A stretch of 64,000 nt of DNA from Serratia plymuthica NBRC 102599 (GTDB lineage Bacteria > Pseudomonadota > Gammaproteobacteria > Enterobacterales > Enterobacteriaceae): NCBI RefSeq assembly GCF_001590925.1, contig NZ_BCTU01000027.1:32719-96718 (forward strand), written 5' to 3'. Of this stretch, positions 26,003 through 34,627 are shown piece by piece; the stretch's first letter is position 1; the number at the start of each line of letters is the position of its first letter. A model generated the notes under the pieces. It had not been told where the DNA came from. It did not search any database and saw only the letters and a program-made list of their open reading frames with translations. The translations under genes were made by a program, and so were the position numbers.

Positions 26003-26761
26003 ATGAGTATTCAGGTCGAACGGTTATCGGCGGTGATTGACGCGGTTGCGACACCCAGGTTTTATCCCAGCCTGCTGGCCTGGATGGAAGCTTTCTTCGC
26101 CTTCGACAACGCCATTGTTTATGCCTTTGAACGAGGCCGTGCGCCGCGTTGCCTGCTCAAAACCGAGCAAGAAAACAGCGATGCGGTCAACCAAATCTAC
26201 CAGCGGGGCGCTTACCTGCAGGATCCCTTTTACCAGGTGCTGAACGGCGGCGGCAGCGGCGAGGTGTTTTCGCTGCGTCAGTTGGCGCCATGCGGTTTCT
26301 ATCACACTGACTATTACCGTAATTTTTACCGTAAAACCGGCTGGCACGACGAGGCCGGCGTGCTGCTGCCACTGACGCCGGAACGCGGATTGGGGGTGTT
26401 TTTCGGTTCGGCGCGCCAGACGGTGGGGGTGCGCTATCCGCAACTGGCAGAGTTGAGGGGCGCGTTGACGCTGCTCAAAAGCATCGCGCGCCTGCATGGC
26501 GAAGTGGTCGCCGCGCCGGTATCGCCGGATACGGCGGAGGACAAAACCCGACAGGTGCGCTATCTGTTGACCCCGCGCGAACGCGAAATTGTCGATCTGA
26601 TCCTGAGCGGCTGCGGCTCGCAACAGATTGCCGACCGGCTGTTCATCAGCCTGGGGACGGTGAAAAACCACCGCAAGAACATCTACGGCAAGCTGGATAT
26701 CGGTTCGCAGGCCGAACTGTTCAACCTGCTGTTGGCCGGGCCGAACCGCCGCAGCGCATAA
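26003..26761 (+). CDS. LuxR family transcriptional regulator (solo, GerE-type HTH)
   Basis: 252 residues: an N-terminal sensor-like region without the conserved autoinducer-pocket Trp/Tyr/Asp pattern, and a C-terminal GerE HTH (LTPREREIVDLILSGCGSQQIADRLFISLGTVKNHRKNIYGKLDI). ATG 26003 has GAGGGCGG upstream; ATG 25985 has none. It diverges from the Fe-ADH gene and precedes the FAD oxidoreductase-cupin operon, whose promoter carries a perfect palindrome at 26781-26798. It probably regulates one or both flanking units. Confidence 0.85.
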   Translation: MSIQVERLSAVIDAVATPRFYPSLLAWMEAFFAFDNAIVYAFERGRAPRCLLKTEQENSDAVNQIYQRGAYLQDPFYQVLNGGGSGEVFSLRQLAPCGFYHTDYYRNFYRKTGWHDEAGVLLPLTPERGLGVFFGSARQTVGVRYPQLAELRGALTLLKSIARLHGEVVAAPVSPDTAEDKTRQVRYLLTPREREIVDLILSGCGSQQIADRLFISLGTVKNHRKNIYGKLDIGSQAELFNLLLAGPNRRSA

Positions 26762-26780
26762 TGTTAATTTTTTGTAGCAA

Positions 26781-26798
26781 ATGTCCCTAAGGGGACAT
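26781..26798. promoter_or_regulatory. Perfect palindrome before the FAD oxidoreductase gene
   Basis: ATGTCCC-TAAG-GGGACAT, 63 bp upstream of the start at 26862 and just behind a LuxR gene. Its core GTCCCTAAG resembles two palindromes upstream of the APC permease gene. Confidence 0.55.
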
Positions 26799-26861
26799 GG
26801 CGGCTTGGCCGGCCGCTCCCGATAATCCGCTGTAGGGCATAGGATCTTCGGGAGTGCGGCA

Positions 26862-28163
26862 GTGAACAATAATATCGAATCGTTAACTTACTACGCGGCA
26901 ACTAAAAAGTACGATCTGCGCTTCCCGACGCTGGAAGAAGATCTGGACGTTGACGTGGTGATCATCGGCGGTGGCTTCTCCGGTATCAATACCGCGCTGG
27001 AGCTGGCGGAGCGGGGCATCACCAACATCGCCATTCTGGAGGGGCGCCATTTGGGCTACGGCGGCACCGGGCGCAACGGCGGGCAGGTGATGGCCGGCAT
27101 CGGTCACGATCTGGAAAAAATCAAACGTCACGTCGGCCCATCCGGGCTGGAAACCCTCTTCAAAATCAGCAACCTCGGCGCCGGCATTATCCGTGAACGC
27201 ATCAAGAAATACGCTATCGACGCCGATTTCTGCTTTGGTTACGGCTACCTTGGCAGCAATGCGCGCCAGGAGAAAACCCTGCGCAGCTGGCTGAAAGAGT
27301 TCAAGGCGGTATCGCCAAATGAAGAGATCGAACTTTATACCGGCGCGGAAGTGAAGCAGGTGGTGGGATCCGACGCCTACACCTGCGCATTGAAGCACAT
27401 GGGCGGCGGGCACGTGCATTCGCTCAACCTGCTGTTGGGCGAGGCCAAGGCATTGAGCGGCTACGGCGTGAAAATCTTCGAAAACAGCAGCGTGCTTAAC
27501 GTCGAGTATGGTTCGCGCATTAAGGTCCGCACCGCCATGGGCTCGGTGCGCGCCAACAAGATGCTGTGGGCGTGCAACGGCTTTCTCAACGGCATGGAGC
27601 CGTTTATCCATAGTAAAACCATCAATACCTACGCTTTCCAGTTGGCGACAGAACCGTTGCCCGAGGCGCTGATCCGGCGCATCAGCCCGATCCGCGGCGC
27701 TTACAGCGATATTCGCCCGGTGATCGATTACTACCGTGTCACCAATGAAAACCGCCTGCTGTTCGGCAGCGCCACCCGCTTGATCGAATACATCCCGGCG
27801 GATCTCAAAGCCTGGAACCGCAACCTGATGCTGAAAGTGTTCCCGTACCTGCATGACGTGAAGATCGATCTGGCCTGGGGCGGGCCGCTGTGCTGCAGCG
27901 CCAACCTGTTCCCGCAGATCGGTACCTTGCCGCAGCACGACAACGTGTTCTACGTACAGGGCTATTCCGGCTTTGGCGTAACGCCAAGTCATATCGTCTG
28001 CAAGGTGCTGGCGGAGGGCATGAGCGAAGGATCCGATCGTTACGATCTGATGAGTTCGATCCCGCACGTCAACATCTTCGGCAAAGATCGACTGCGCCGG
28101 GTGATGACCACCGCCGGCAAGGCCTGGCACCAGACATCCGGCTACTGGAAAGGCCGCCGTTAA
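26862..28163 (+). CDS. FAD-dependent oxidoreductase (DadA/PuuB-like amine or amino acid oxidase)
   Basis: 433 residues with an N-terminal Rossmann FAD-binding motif (DVVIIGGGFSGINTALELAERG) and the GYGGTGRNGGQV signature of PuuB/OrdL-type oxidases that oxidise gamma-glutamylputrescine or other amines. The C-terminal FAD segment VQGYSGFGVTPSHI is also kept. It starts an operon with a cupin gene 21 bp downstream. The substrate is not fixed by sequence; the PuuA-like ligase at 1551-2930 lies far away in the window and is not in the same operon. Confidence 0.87.
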   Translation: MNNNIESLTYYAATKKYDLRFPTLEEDLDVDVVIIGGGFSGINTALELAERGITNIAILEGRHLGYGGTGRNGGQVMAGIGHDLEKIKRHVGPSGLETLFKISNLGAGIIRERIKKYAIDADFCFGYGYLGSNARQEKTLRSWLKEFKAVSPNEEIELYTGAEVKQVVGSDAYTCALKHMGGGHVHSLNLLLGEAKALSGYGVKIFENSSVLNVEYGSRIKVRTAMGSVRANKMLWACNGFLNGMEPFIHSKTINTYAFQLATEPLPEALIRRISPIRGAYSDIRPVIDYYRVTNENRLLFGSATRLIEYIPADLKAWNRNLMLKVFPYLHDVKIDLAWGGPLCCSANLFPQIGTLPQHDNVFYVQGYSGFGVTPSHIVCKVLAEGMSEGSDRYDLMSSIPHVNIFGKDRLRRVMTTAGKAWHQTSGYWKGRR

Positions 28164-28184
28164 TTCTTATCAGAGGAGAAAGAC

Positions 28185-28550
28185 ATGAAACCATTACTGC
28201 TTAAACAGCCGCTGCCTGAACTGCTGGAGATTGGCAGCGTCAGCAATCTGGGTGCCAGAGTGATCGCAGGTTCACCCAACGTCGGGGTAGCGACTCTTTT
28301 CGGTGAGCCGACCGATAACCTGAACTGCGGCGTTTTCAGCTGTACGCGCGGCACCTTTGTGATGGAGTATCCGTTTGCCGAACACGCCACCGTGTGGGAA
28401 GGCACCGCGACGCTGACCGATGAGAACACCGGGAAGTCCGTGCAGTATCAGGCCGGGGATTCGTGGTTTGTCGAGAAGGGCACGCCGGTGCGCTGGGAAA
28501 TCACCTCCGATCGTTTTGTAAAACACTATCTCGCCATCGTCGAAGGTTGA
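28185..28550 (+). CDS. Cupin domain protein (DUF861 / EutQ-like)
   Basis: 121-residue single-domain cupin with the sequence TFVMEYPFAEHATVWEGTATLTDENTG and GDSWFVEKGTPVRWEIT, typical of the DUF861 subgroup that includes EutQ and ureidoglycine aminohydrolase domains. RBS GAGGAGA is upstream. It is coupled to the FAD oxidoreductase gene; small cupins of this kind are commonly beside amine oxidases, with unproven roles in handling the oxidised product. Confidence 0.82.
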   Translation: MKPLLLKQPLPELLEIGSVSNLGARVIAGSPNVGVATLFGEPTDNLNCGVFSCTRGTFVMEYPFAEHATVWEGTATLTDENTGKSVQYQAGDSWFVEKGTPVRWEITSDRFVKHYLAIVEG

Positions 28551-28562
28551 TCTCACCGTTAT

Positions 28563-28584
28563 CCCCTCTCCGCCGGGAGAGGGG
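28563..28584. terminator. Bidirectional hairpin between convergent genes
   Basis: CCCCTCTCC-GCC-GGGAGAGGGG is a near-perfect stem located between the cupin and hydrolase stops, without a T-run. It resembles REP-like terminator elements. Confidence 0.55.
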
Positions 28585-28591
28585 AAATCCG

Positions 28592-29398
28592 CTATCCCAG
28601 CACCCGCTCGATAAAGTCGGTGACCCGCTTCAATATCTGATCTTTGTTGGTTTCGTTAAAACTCTCATGCCGCCCGCCGGGATTGATCATGGCGTCGAAA
28701 TCGCTGCCCTTCAGCCGATCGATAGCGGTCTGCGATTCGGCCATCAGCACCAGCCGATCGTCATCGCCGTGTATCCACAGCGTAGGCAGCGCGCCGAAAC
28801 CCGGCCCTGCGTTGATTTTTGCCAGGATCTGCTGCATCGCCCGCAGCGTCGGGCGTTTGAACGGCCCATGCCATACCAGCGGATCGGCCTGATAGGCTTC
28901 GCCAACGGCCGGATCGCGCGACAAAGTGGCGGTATCCAGCGGTTCGTTCGGGATAGCGGGCAGATCAAGCAAGTCGGAGATCAGGGTTCTTTCACCGATC
29001 AGCGGGCCGGATAGCACCAGTGCGCGGATGCCTTCGCGATAACGCTGGGTATAACGGGTGGCGATCATGCCGCCCATCGAATGGCCGATGACCACCAGCG
29101 GCACGTCTGGGTGTAGCTGCTGAAAATGCTCTACTACGCGGTGAACGTCGTCGACTACGGCGTCGTAATCCTCAATCAATACGCGCTCGCCCTGCGATAA
29201 CCCATGGCCGAGATGGTCGGGGCCAAACACGCGTGCGCCCTGTGCCGCCAGCGTACGCGCCACGTACTGATAACGGCCGAGATGCTCGCCGTAACCGTGT
29301 ACCAGCAGCGCCAAAAAGCGCGGTCGGTCATGGCCCCAGTCATGCACGGCAATATCGCCATGCCCACCTTTGATAAAGCTGATCTTCTGTTCAGACAT
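28592..29398 (-). CDS. Alpha/beta hydrolase, monoacylglycerol lipase / lysophospholipase type
   Basis: 268 residues with the serine hydrolase layout of monoacylglycerol lipases: HGYGEHLGRY (oxyanion HG), PDHLGHG, the nucleophile elbow GHSMGG near residue 103, Asp in WIHGDDDRL and the final His in GGRHESFNE. Such enzymes release fatty acids from monoacylglycerols or lysophospholipids. Monocistronic between a hairpin and its own promoter. Confidence 0.88.
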   Translation of the reverse strand: MSEQKISFIKGGHGDIAVHDWGHDRPRFLALLVHGYGEHLGRYQYVARTLAAQGARVFGPDHLGHGLSQGERVLIEDYDAVVDDVHRVVEHFQQLHPDVPLVVIGHSMGGMIATRYTQRYREGIRALVLSGPLIGERTLISDLLDLPAIPNEPLDTATLSRDPAVGEAYQADPLVWHGPFKRPTLRAMQQILAKINAGPGFGALPTLWIHGDDDRLVLMAESQTAIDRLKGSDFDAMINPGGRHESFNETNKDQILKRVTDFIERVLG

Positions 29399-29455
29399 CG
29401 TATTTTCTCATCGGAAGGGTCATATTCAGCGTAGCGGCAAAGCGGAGAATGGGTA

Positions 29456-29477
29456 GGGGCACTGCGTGCGGTGCCCC
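29456..29477 (-). terminator. Hairpin behind the amidohydrolase gene
   Basis: GGGGCAC and GTGCCCC pair across an 8-nt loop a few bases after the minus-strand stop at 29485. No clear T-run. Confidence 0.5.
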
Positions 29478-29484
29478 AGGATAT

Positions 29485-30597
29485 TTAGCGAATGAAGTGC
29501 TGTGCCAGCGCATCGATAGCCTGGCGTTGGAACAGGTTGAAGGCGTCACGCGGCTGCTGTTGCCGGATAAAATCCAGCAGCGGATCCTGCACTTCGGTGC
29601 GAATACCGCTAAGCTGCTCCATCACCGCCAGCCCGCAGAAGGGCACGTAGGACTCGGCATAACCGCCCTCATGCACCATCACCAGCTTTCCATCGCACAG
29701 GCGGTCGGCGGCGTCCTGCACCAGCGCGGTCATGCTGCGAAAGCTGTCGCTGTGCAACTGCATGCGCGCCAGCGGATCGAGGGCATTGGCATCGTAGCCG
29801 CAGGCAACAATGATCAGCTCGGGTTTGAAGCGCTCGAGTGCCGGGATCACTATCTGTCGCATGGCATACAGATAGCCGTCGTCACCGGCGCCCGCCAGCA
29901 GCGGAACATTGATGTTAAAGCCTTCTCCCGCCCCGGCACCGCGGTCCTGTTCACCGGAGTAGCCCGCCGGGAAGCAGCCGTCCTGATGCAGCGACAGCGT
30001 CAGCACATCATCACGCTGCCAGTAGATATGCTGGGTGCCGTTGCCGTGATGCACGTCCCAGTCGAGCACCGCCACCTTGCCCAGGCCGTATTGGGCCTTG
30101 GCGCGCTCGATGGCAATCGGGATATTGGCCAGAAAGCAGAAACCCATCGACTGGTCGGGCAGGCAGTGGTGACCCGGCGGGCGCGACAGCGCATAGGCGT
30201 TGTCCAGCTCACCTTGCAGCACCGCCTCGACCGCCGCGCAGGCCAGCCCGGCGGACAGTTTCGCTATTTCATAACTGCCCGGGCCCAGCGGGGCTTCTTC
30301 CCCCAGCATGCCGCCGCCGTTGTCGCTTAACTGTTTGAAACGTTGCAAATAGCCAGCCGGGTGAATGCGCAGCAGGTCTTCGTCAGTGGCCAGTTCGGCG
30401 CTCAGCAGCCTGAGCCGGTGCGACAGGCCGGAGACGTCCATCAGGTTTTTCATCCGCCGTTTGGTTTCCGGCGATTCCGCATGGCCCGCCCCCGAAGGGG
30501 GTTGAACCCAGCCGCCGACCGGCAGCGTAGTGGCATGCAGGCCGGTGCTGTGCCAGAAACAGCGTTCATCAAAGAAGAAACCGGTTTTTCTTTTCAC
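29485..30597 (-). CDS. Histone deacetylase family amidohydrolase (acetylpolyamine amidohydrolase-like)
   Basis: 370 residues with the arginase/deacetylase fold signatures: SRPPGHHCLPDQSMGFCFLANI (catalytic His pair), VAVLDWDVHHGNGTQ (zinc ligands Asp and His), ACGYDANALDPLARM (third ligand) and HEGGYAESY. Bacterial members deacetylate acetylated polyamines or other acylamides. I prefer a GTG start at 30597, which has AGGAG at ideal distance; the longer TTG frame at 30615 lacks an RBS. It lies behind an MFS gene whose stop is 14 bp upstream, so import or export and deacetylation of the same compound are probable. Confidence 0.88.
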   Translation of the reverse strand: MKRKTGFFFDERCFWHSTGLHATTLPVGGWVQPPSGAGHAESPETKRRMKNLMDVSGLSHRLRLLSAELATDEDLLRIHPAGYLQRFKQLSDNGGGMLGEEAPLGPGSYEIAKLSAGLACAAVEAVLQGELDNAYALSRPPGHHCLPDQSMGFCFLANIPIAIERAKAQYGLGKVAVLDWDVHHGNGTQHIYWQRDDVLTLSLHQDGCFPAGYSGEQDRGAGAGEGFNINVPLLAGAGDDGYLYAMRQIVIPALERFKPELIIVACGYDANALDPLARMQLHSDSFRSMTALVQDAADRLCDGKLVMVHEGGYAESYVPFCGLAVMEQLSGIRTEVQDPLLDFIRQQQPRDAFNLFQRQAIDALAQHFIR

Positions 30598-30611
30598 CTT
30601 TTTACTCCTGG

Positions 30612-31781
30612 TCAATGGCGCGGCGTGCGCGGTGAAGCGAACAAAATCAATAACAGCGACAGCAGCGCGCAGCCCAGCGCGCCGATCAACAGGGCGTCGA
30701 AGCCACCCGAAGATTCAATCAGGTAGCCGGCCAGCGTTGGGCCAATCGCCATGCCGCCGCCAATCACCAAATTGATGTTATTCATCAGCTTGCCGTTATT
30801 ATCCAGCCCGGCGACGCGGGCCAGAATAAACGGCAGGACAAAGGTCCAGGTAAACTTGAACAGCACCGCCGCCACCGCGAAACGCAGCAGCAAGGGGTCA
30901 CGGATCAGCAGCGCAATGCCGGCGATCAACAGGCCGTAACCCAGCCAAATCAGTCCGTTGCCACGGCGGCGTGCGCTGATAAACGCGGCACCGCCGGCAC
31001 CGACGATGCCAAACAGGGTGGCGGCCGCCAGCACCTGGCCGCTGTTGACCGGCGAAAGGCCGGCCGCGGCGGCGATACTGCCGATAAAGGTCCAGACCGC
31101 GCTCAGGCTGATATAAAAGCTCAGTACCGCCAGCACGGCGAAAGCTTTGCGGAACAAGGGAGAGGCGGCGGAGCGCAGCGCTGAGTGCGTAGGGTGAAAC
31201 CCGGCTGGGAAGGCGCGGATCAGTGGCAGGCAGCACAGCATGATGGCCGCCAGAATCAGATACACCGCCATCAGGCCGAAATGAGCGAACAGCGGGGGCA
31301 GCACCAGTAGCCCGACCGCACCCAGCACCAGTTGGCCCAACACCCAGAAGGCGTAGACCCGGCTGGGGTTGGCGGTGCCGCCCGCGCAGGTGATGCACAG
31401 GATCATCAAGGTGCCGCCCGCCATCGAAGCGATAAAACGCAGCCCCAGCAGCAGGGTGAAATCACTGATGAGCGCCGAGGCCAGATTGCCGGCGATAAAC
31501 ACCGCCGCCGCCAACGCAGCGACCCGGCGCCAGTTAACGCGGCTTATCCACCACCAGGCGGGCAAGGTAGCCAGGCTCATGGCACCCAATTCGGTCGAAA
31601 ACAAGTGGCCGATTTGCGCCGGGGTGAGCTGCCACTGGCCGGCTAACTGCGCCGCTATCGCCGGGGCGGTCATCAGGATGCCCGGCGCAATGGCGGCAAA
31701 AATAATAATGGCGGTCAGCAGCCGTGGCGGGCAGGGGATAGCCGCCCCGGTTGAGGGTACAGAAACTGAATCACTGGACAT
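30612..31781 (-). CDS. MFS transporter
   Basis: 389 residues with about 12 hydrophobic segments and MFS features (a WWWISRVNWRRVAAL loop between helices 2 and 3). It is the first gene of a two-gene operon with the deacetylase-family gene. Direction and substrate are not readable; an acetylated amine or related compound is a reasonable inference from the partner. Confidence 0.85.
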   Translation of the reverse strand: MSSDSVSVPSTGAAIPCPPRLLTAIIIFAAIAPGILMTAPAIAAQLAGQWQLTPAQIGHLFSTELGAMSLATLPAWWWISRVNWRRVAALAAAVFIAGNLASALISDFTLLLGLRFIASMAGGTLMILCITCAGGTANPSRVYAFWVLGQLVLGAVGLLVLPPLFAHFGLMAVYLILAAIMLCCLPLIRAFPAGFHPTHSALRSAASPLFRKAFAVLAVLSFYISLSAVWTFIGSIAAAAGLSPVNSGQVLAAATLFGIVGAGGAAFISARRRGNGLIWLGYGLLIAGIALLIRDPLLLRFAVAAVLFKFTWTFVLPFILARVAGLDNNGKLMNNINLVIGGGMAIGPTLAGYLIESSGGFDALLIGALGCALLSLLLILFASPRTPRH

Positions 31782-31922
31782 AATAATTATCCCCGCAGGT
31801 TAAACCTGAGTCAGATATAGCCGCGATGCCGTATTTTGGGCAGGCGGAAACCGCGCCATGGATGGCGAATAATTAACGAGTTTATTTTTACCTGTTATAA
31901 GCCATCGTTATGGCTGTATTCA

Positions 31923-32570
31923 TTAGCCCAGGGCAATAAAGCTGCTGGCCACCAATTCGGTGCGGTTTGCTACCTCGGTTTTGGCAAAGATATTGCGCAT
32001 ATGGGTTTTCACCGTCGAAAGTGAAATTCCCAGCTTCAGGGCGATGCGTTTATTGCTGGCCCCTTCGCGCACCATATTGACGATCTCCTGCTCCTTGGCG
32101 GTCAGCAACTGGGCCTCGCCGCCGGGCAGCAGATCGCGCGTCGCCAGTTCTATCAGCGGCAGTACCGCCCGCAGACGGCCACGCTCCACCTCGGTAAAGG
32201 GCGTATCGCGGATCAAAGACACCCCGGCGATAATGCGTTTGCGCTGACGGATAAAAATCTCCGTCATATCGCGCATGTCATTCGGCAGCATAAAGTCATG
32301 ATAATAATGGCGGTTATTGGCGATCGCCGCCGGGCTCATGCCGACCATGCTGATATCCTGCTGATGGAAATTGGCGGGTTTGAGCGGATCAATCTGCTGA
32401 AAATGGGTCAAATACTGCTGATGCGTCTTATCGGAAATGCCGTGCAGAATATAGTGGTCTGGCCGCAGATCTTGATTGACCAGGTAAAACACCCCGGCGG
32501 ACACCGGGATCAAATGCGCAATGGTGGTCAGACAGCTGTTGATAAAGGCATCGGATGATGTGCTGTGCAT
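31923..32570 (-). CDS. LuxR family transcriptional regulator (solo)
   Basis: 215 residues, an N-terminal sensor-like domain and the C-terminal GerE HTH (LTAKEQEIVNMVREGASNKRIALKLGISLSTVKTHMRNIFAKTEV). No receiver domain. It lies between the MFS operon (same strand, downstream) and the divergent APC permease operon. A perfect 7-bp-arm palindrome (32615-32633) stands 45 bp before its start and may be an autoregulatory site. Confidence 0.87.
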   Translation of the reverse strand: MHSTSSDAFINSCLTTIAHLIPVSAGVFYLVNQDLRPDHYILHGISDKTHQQYLTHFQQIDPLKPANFHQQDISMVGMSPAAIANNRHYYHDFMLPNDMRDMTEIFIRQRKRIIAGVSLIRDTPFTEVERGRLRAVLPLIELATRDLLPGGEAQLLTAKEQEIVNMVREGASNKRIALKLGISLSTVKTHMRNIFAKTEVANRTELVASSFIALG

Positions 32571-32614
32571 GATTCATTTCCCTCCTTTACCTACCCTGCG
32601 ATCTGGAGAATGCG

Positions 32615-32633
32615 TCGTTCAATATATGAACGA
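32615..32633. promoter_or_regulatory. Palindrome upstream of LuxR gene
   Basis: TCGTTCA-ATATA-TGAACGA, perfect 7-bp arms, 45 bp before the LuxR ATG. Length and symmetry suit a LuxR-type dimer. Confidence 0.5.
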
Positions 32634-32770
32634 TCCCAGCATAGTTGTAGCAATTCGGCAACACAATAAGAACATATTAACAACGTGAGCCTGATTGCAA
32701 TAAAATACATAAATAACAAGGCAACGCCCCTCCGTTGGCTGGGGAATGGGTGGCCTTGCGTCAATATTTA

Positions 32771-32788
32771 GTTAATATATTAACGAAT
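32771..32788 (+). promoter_or_regulatory. Shared motif GTTAATATRTTAAYGAAT, site B
   Basis: GTTAATATATTAACGAAT: 17 of 18 bases equal to site C before hpaG1, and its first 14 bases are a perfect palindrome. Confidence 0.55.
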
Positions 32789-32849
32789 GACATGCTTCCT
32801 TCCCGCTGAATTTAAAGTGATTTCCCCTGCCAGTGGGGCGGCGCTGTGT

Positions 32850-32875
32850 GTATCGCCGGATGGCGACACCTTTTT
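32850..32875 (+). terminator. Terminator-like hairpin in the permease leader
   Basis: GTATCGCC-GGAT-GGCGACAC (one mismatch) followed by TTTTT. It would stop or attenuate transcription starting upstream, before the permease gene. Confidence 0.45.
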
Positions 32876-32880
32876 GCTCG

Positions 32881-32914
32881 CTGTCGGCGGCTCGTTCCTA
32901 AGAACGATGGACAG
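32881..32914 (+). promoter_or_regulatory. Two-level stem-loop / palindrome, copy 1
   Basis: Outer arms CTGTC/GACAG enclose the inner palindrome TCGTTC-CTAA-GAACGA (32892-32907). A second copy with compensating base changes is at 33003-33036. Confidence 0.5.
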
Positions 32915-33002
32915 ACGCGCTGTTCCCCGCATTCACTCGAAAATCCCCTCCGCGAGATTCAAACCATAACGGTTGGCCGGGCTAAAAAGATAAGAGGAAA
33001 AA

Positions 33003-33036
33003 GCTATGGTTCGGCCTCGTCCTTAAGGACGATAGC
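33003..33036 (+). promoter_or_regulatory. Two-level stem-loop / palindrome, copy 2
   Basis: Outer arms GCTAT/ATAGC enclose TCGTCC-TTAA-GGACGA (33017-33032), about 100 bp before the permease start. The T-A to C-G pair change relative to copy 1 keeps the symmetry. Confidence 0.5.
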
Positions 33037-33133
33037 CAGTATTTTCCTTTCCTCTCTATAGTGAGATCACCGCTAACTGCGGCGTAAACCTGCACAAACA
33101 ACACCAGGGCACAAACGATAAGAGGAACTACCC

Positions 33134-34627
33134 ATGAACCTGTCGTCGCGGCTTCATGCCCACCTTGAACGGGGCAAGGTCGGATTCCCCACTACGCTGG
33201 CCAGCTCGGTCGGGGTGATTATGGCCAGTCCGGTGATCCTCACCGTCACCAGCGGTTTCGGTATTGGTGGCGATACCTTCGCGCTGGCGATGCTGATCGC
33301 CTTCATCATGATGCAAGCCCAGCTCACCACCTTCTCGGAGGCGGCGGCGATGCTGCCGACCTCCGGCTCGGTGTATGACTATATCGCCTGCGGCATGGGC
33401 CGCTTTTTTGCCATTACCGGCGCGCTGTCGGCCTATCTGATCGTGCATATCTTTGCCGGCACCGCCGAGACCATTCTCTCCGGCATCATGGCGCTGGTGA
33501 ATTTCGAACACCTCAACACCTTGATGGAAACCCACAACACCTCCTGGATGATTGGCGTAGGGTTGGTGATCCTGTTCGGTCTGCTCAATGCGTTTGGCAT
33601 CGAGGCGTTCGGCAAGGCGGAGATCGTGCTGACTTTCGCCATGTGGAGCACGCTGGTGATCTTCGGGATCGCCGGGCTGCTGTCGCCGCATGCGGTGCCG
33701 CTGGAAGGCTGGTTCGGCAGCACGCTGAGCCTGAGCGATCCCTTTGCGGTGTTCAGCCTGATCGGCATGGCGATGTTTATGTTTGTCGGCTGCGAACTGG
33801 TGACGCCGATGGCGCCGGAGATCAAAGGCTCCGCCCGCGTGATCCCGCGCGCCATGTCGCTGGGGCTGTGCGGCGTGGCGGTCTGCATGGCGCTTTATGG
33901 CGCCGCGCTTAGCCATCAGGTGGAGAACGTGGTGGTGGATGCCGCCAACGGCGTTCACTTGCTGGACACGCCGATGGCGATCCCGGCCTTTGCCGGGCAG
34001 GTGATGGGCGAGTTCGGCAAATATTGGCTCGGTATCGGGCTGCTGCTGGCCGGGGCGGCGACCATTAATACGCTGATGGCGGCGGTGCCGCGCATTCTGT
34101 ATGGCATGGCGCTGGACGGCGCGCTGCCGCGCATTTTCGCTTATCTGCACCCGCGCTTTAAAACCCCGGTGGTGGGCATTCTGGTGGCGGTGCTGATCCC
34201 CTGCGTACACGCCTTCGTCATTCAGGGCAATCTCGAGCGCATTCTCCCGCTGGTGCTGGCGGCGGTGTGCGCCTGGGGGGTGGCCTACTTGCTGGTGACC
34301 TGCTCGGTGGTGATCCTGCGCATCCGCCGGCCGGATCTGCCGCGTGCCTACAAATCGCCGTGGTTCCCGCTGCCGCAAATCGTCTCCAGCATCGGCATTG
34401 TGCTGGCGATTATCTACATCACTCCGCCGGGCATGAACCCGCGTGACGTCTATATCCCCTTCAGCATCATGATCGGCCTGACCGCTGCCTATGCGCTGTT
34501 CTGGACGCTGTGCGTGCAGAAGGTCAACCCGTTCAAACCGGTGCCGGTCGAACAGGTGCTGGAAACCGCCTTCGCCAAAACGGAAAACGAGGAGGCGCAG
34601 TTTGATCGGCTTACTTCCCTCACTTAA
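33134..34627 (+). CDS. APC family amino acid/amine permease
   Basis: 497 residues, about 12-14 hydrophobic segments and APC superfamily traits (GFPTTLASSVGVIMASPVILTVTSGFGIGG near the N-terminus, EAAAMLPTSGSVYDYIACGMG). It takes up an amino acid or amine by cation symport at the inner membrane. First gene of an operon with DUF3156, SDR, MoaF and SDR genes; the next gene starts inside its last codons. Substrate unknown; an aromatic amine would fit MoaF and the adjacent hpa cluster, by inference. Confidence 0.88.
   Translation: MNLSSRLHAHLERGKVGFPTTLASSVGVIMASPVILTVTSGFGIGGDTFALAMLIAFIMMQAQLTTFSEAAAMLPTSGSVYDYIACGMGRFFAITGALSAYLIVHIFAGTAETILSGIMALVNFEHLNTLMETHNTSWMIGVGLVILFGLLNAFGIEAFGKAEIVLTFAMWSTLVIFGIAGLLSPHAVPLEGWFGSTLSLSDPFAVFSLIGMAMFMFVGCELVTPMAPEIKGSARVIPRAMSLGLCGVAVCMALYGAALSHQVENVVVDAANGVHLLDTPMAIPAFAGQVMGEFGKYWLGIGLLLAGAATINTLMAAVPRILYGMALDGALPRIFAYLHPRFKTPVVGILVAVLIPCVHAFVIQGNLERILPLVLAAVCAWGVAYLLVTCSVVILRIRRPDLPRAYKSPWFPLPQIVSSIGIVLAIIYITPPGMNPRDVYIPFSIMIGLTAAYALFWTLCVQKVNPFKPVPVEQVLETAFAKTENEEAQFDRLTSLT

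Larger units (their letters stand above)
32571..33133. other. 563-bp intergenic regulatory region between LuxR gene and permease operon
   Basis: No gene is supported, yet the region is unusually rich in symmetry: a palindrome at 32615, shared motif site B at 32771, a terminator-like hairpin at 32850, and two homologous stem-loops at 32881 and 33003. The short ORFs across it lack RBS. Confidence 0.65.

Noticed and set aside
28463..29014. Plus-strand ORF across the cupin end and hydrolase gene
   Set aside because: It is antisense to the clear alpha/beta hydrolase gene and has no recognisable product.
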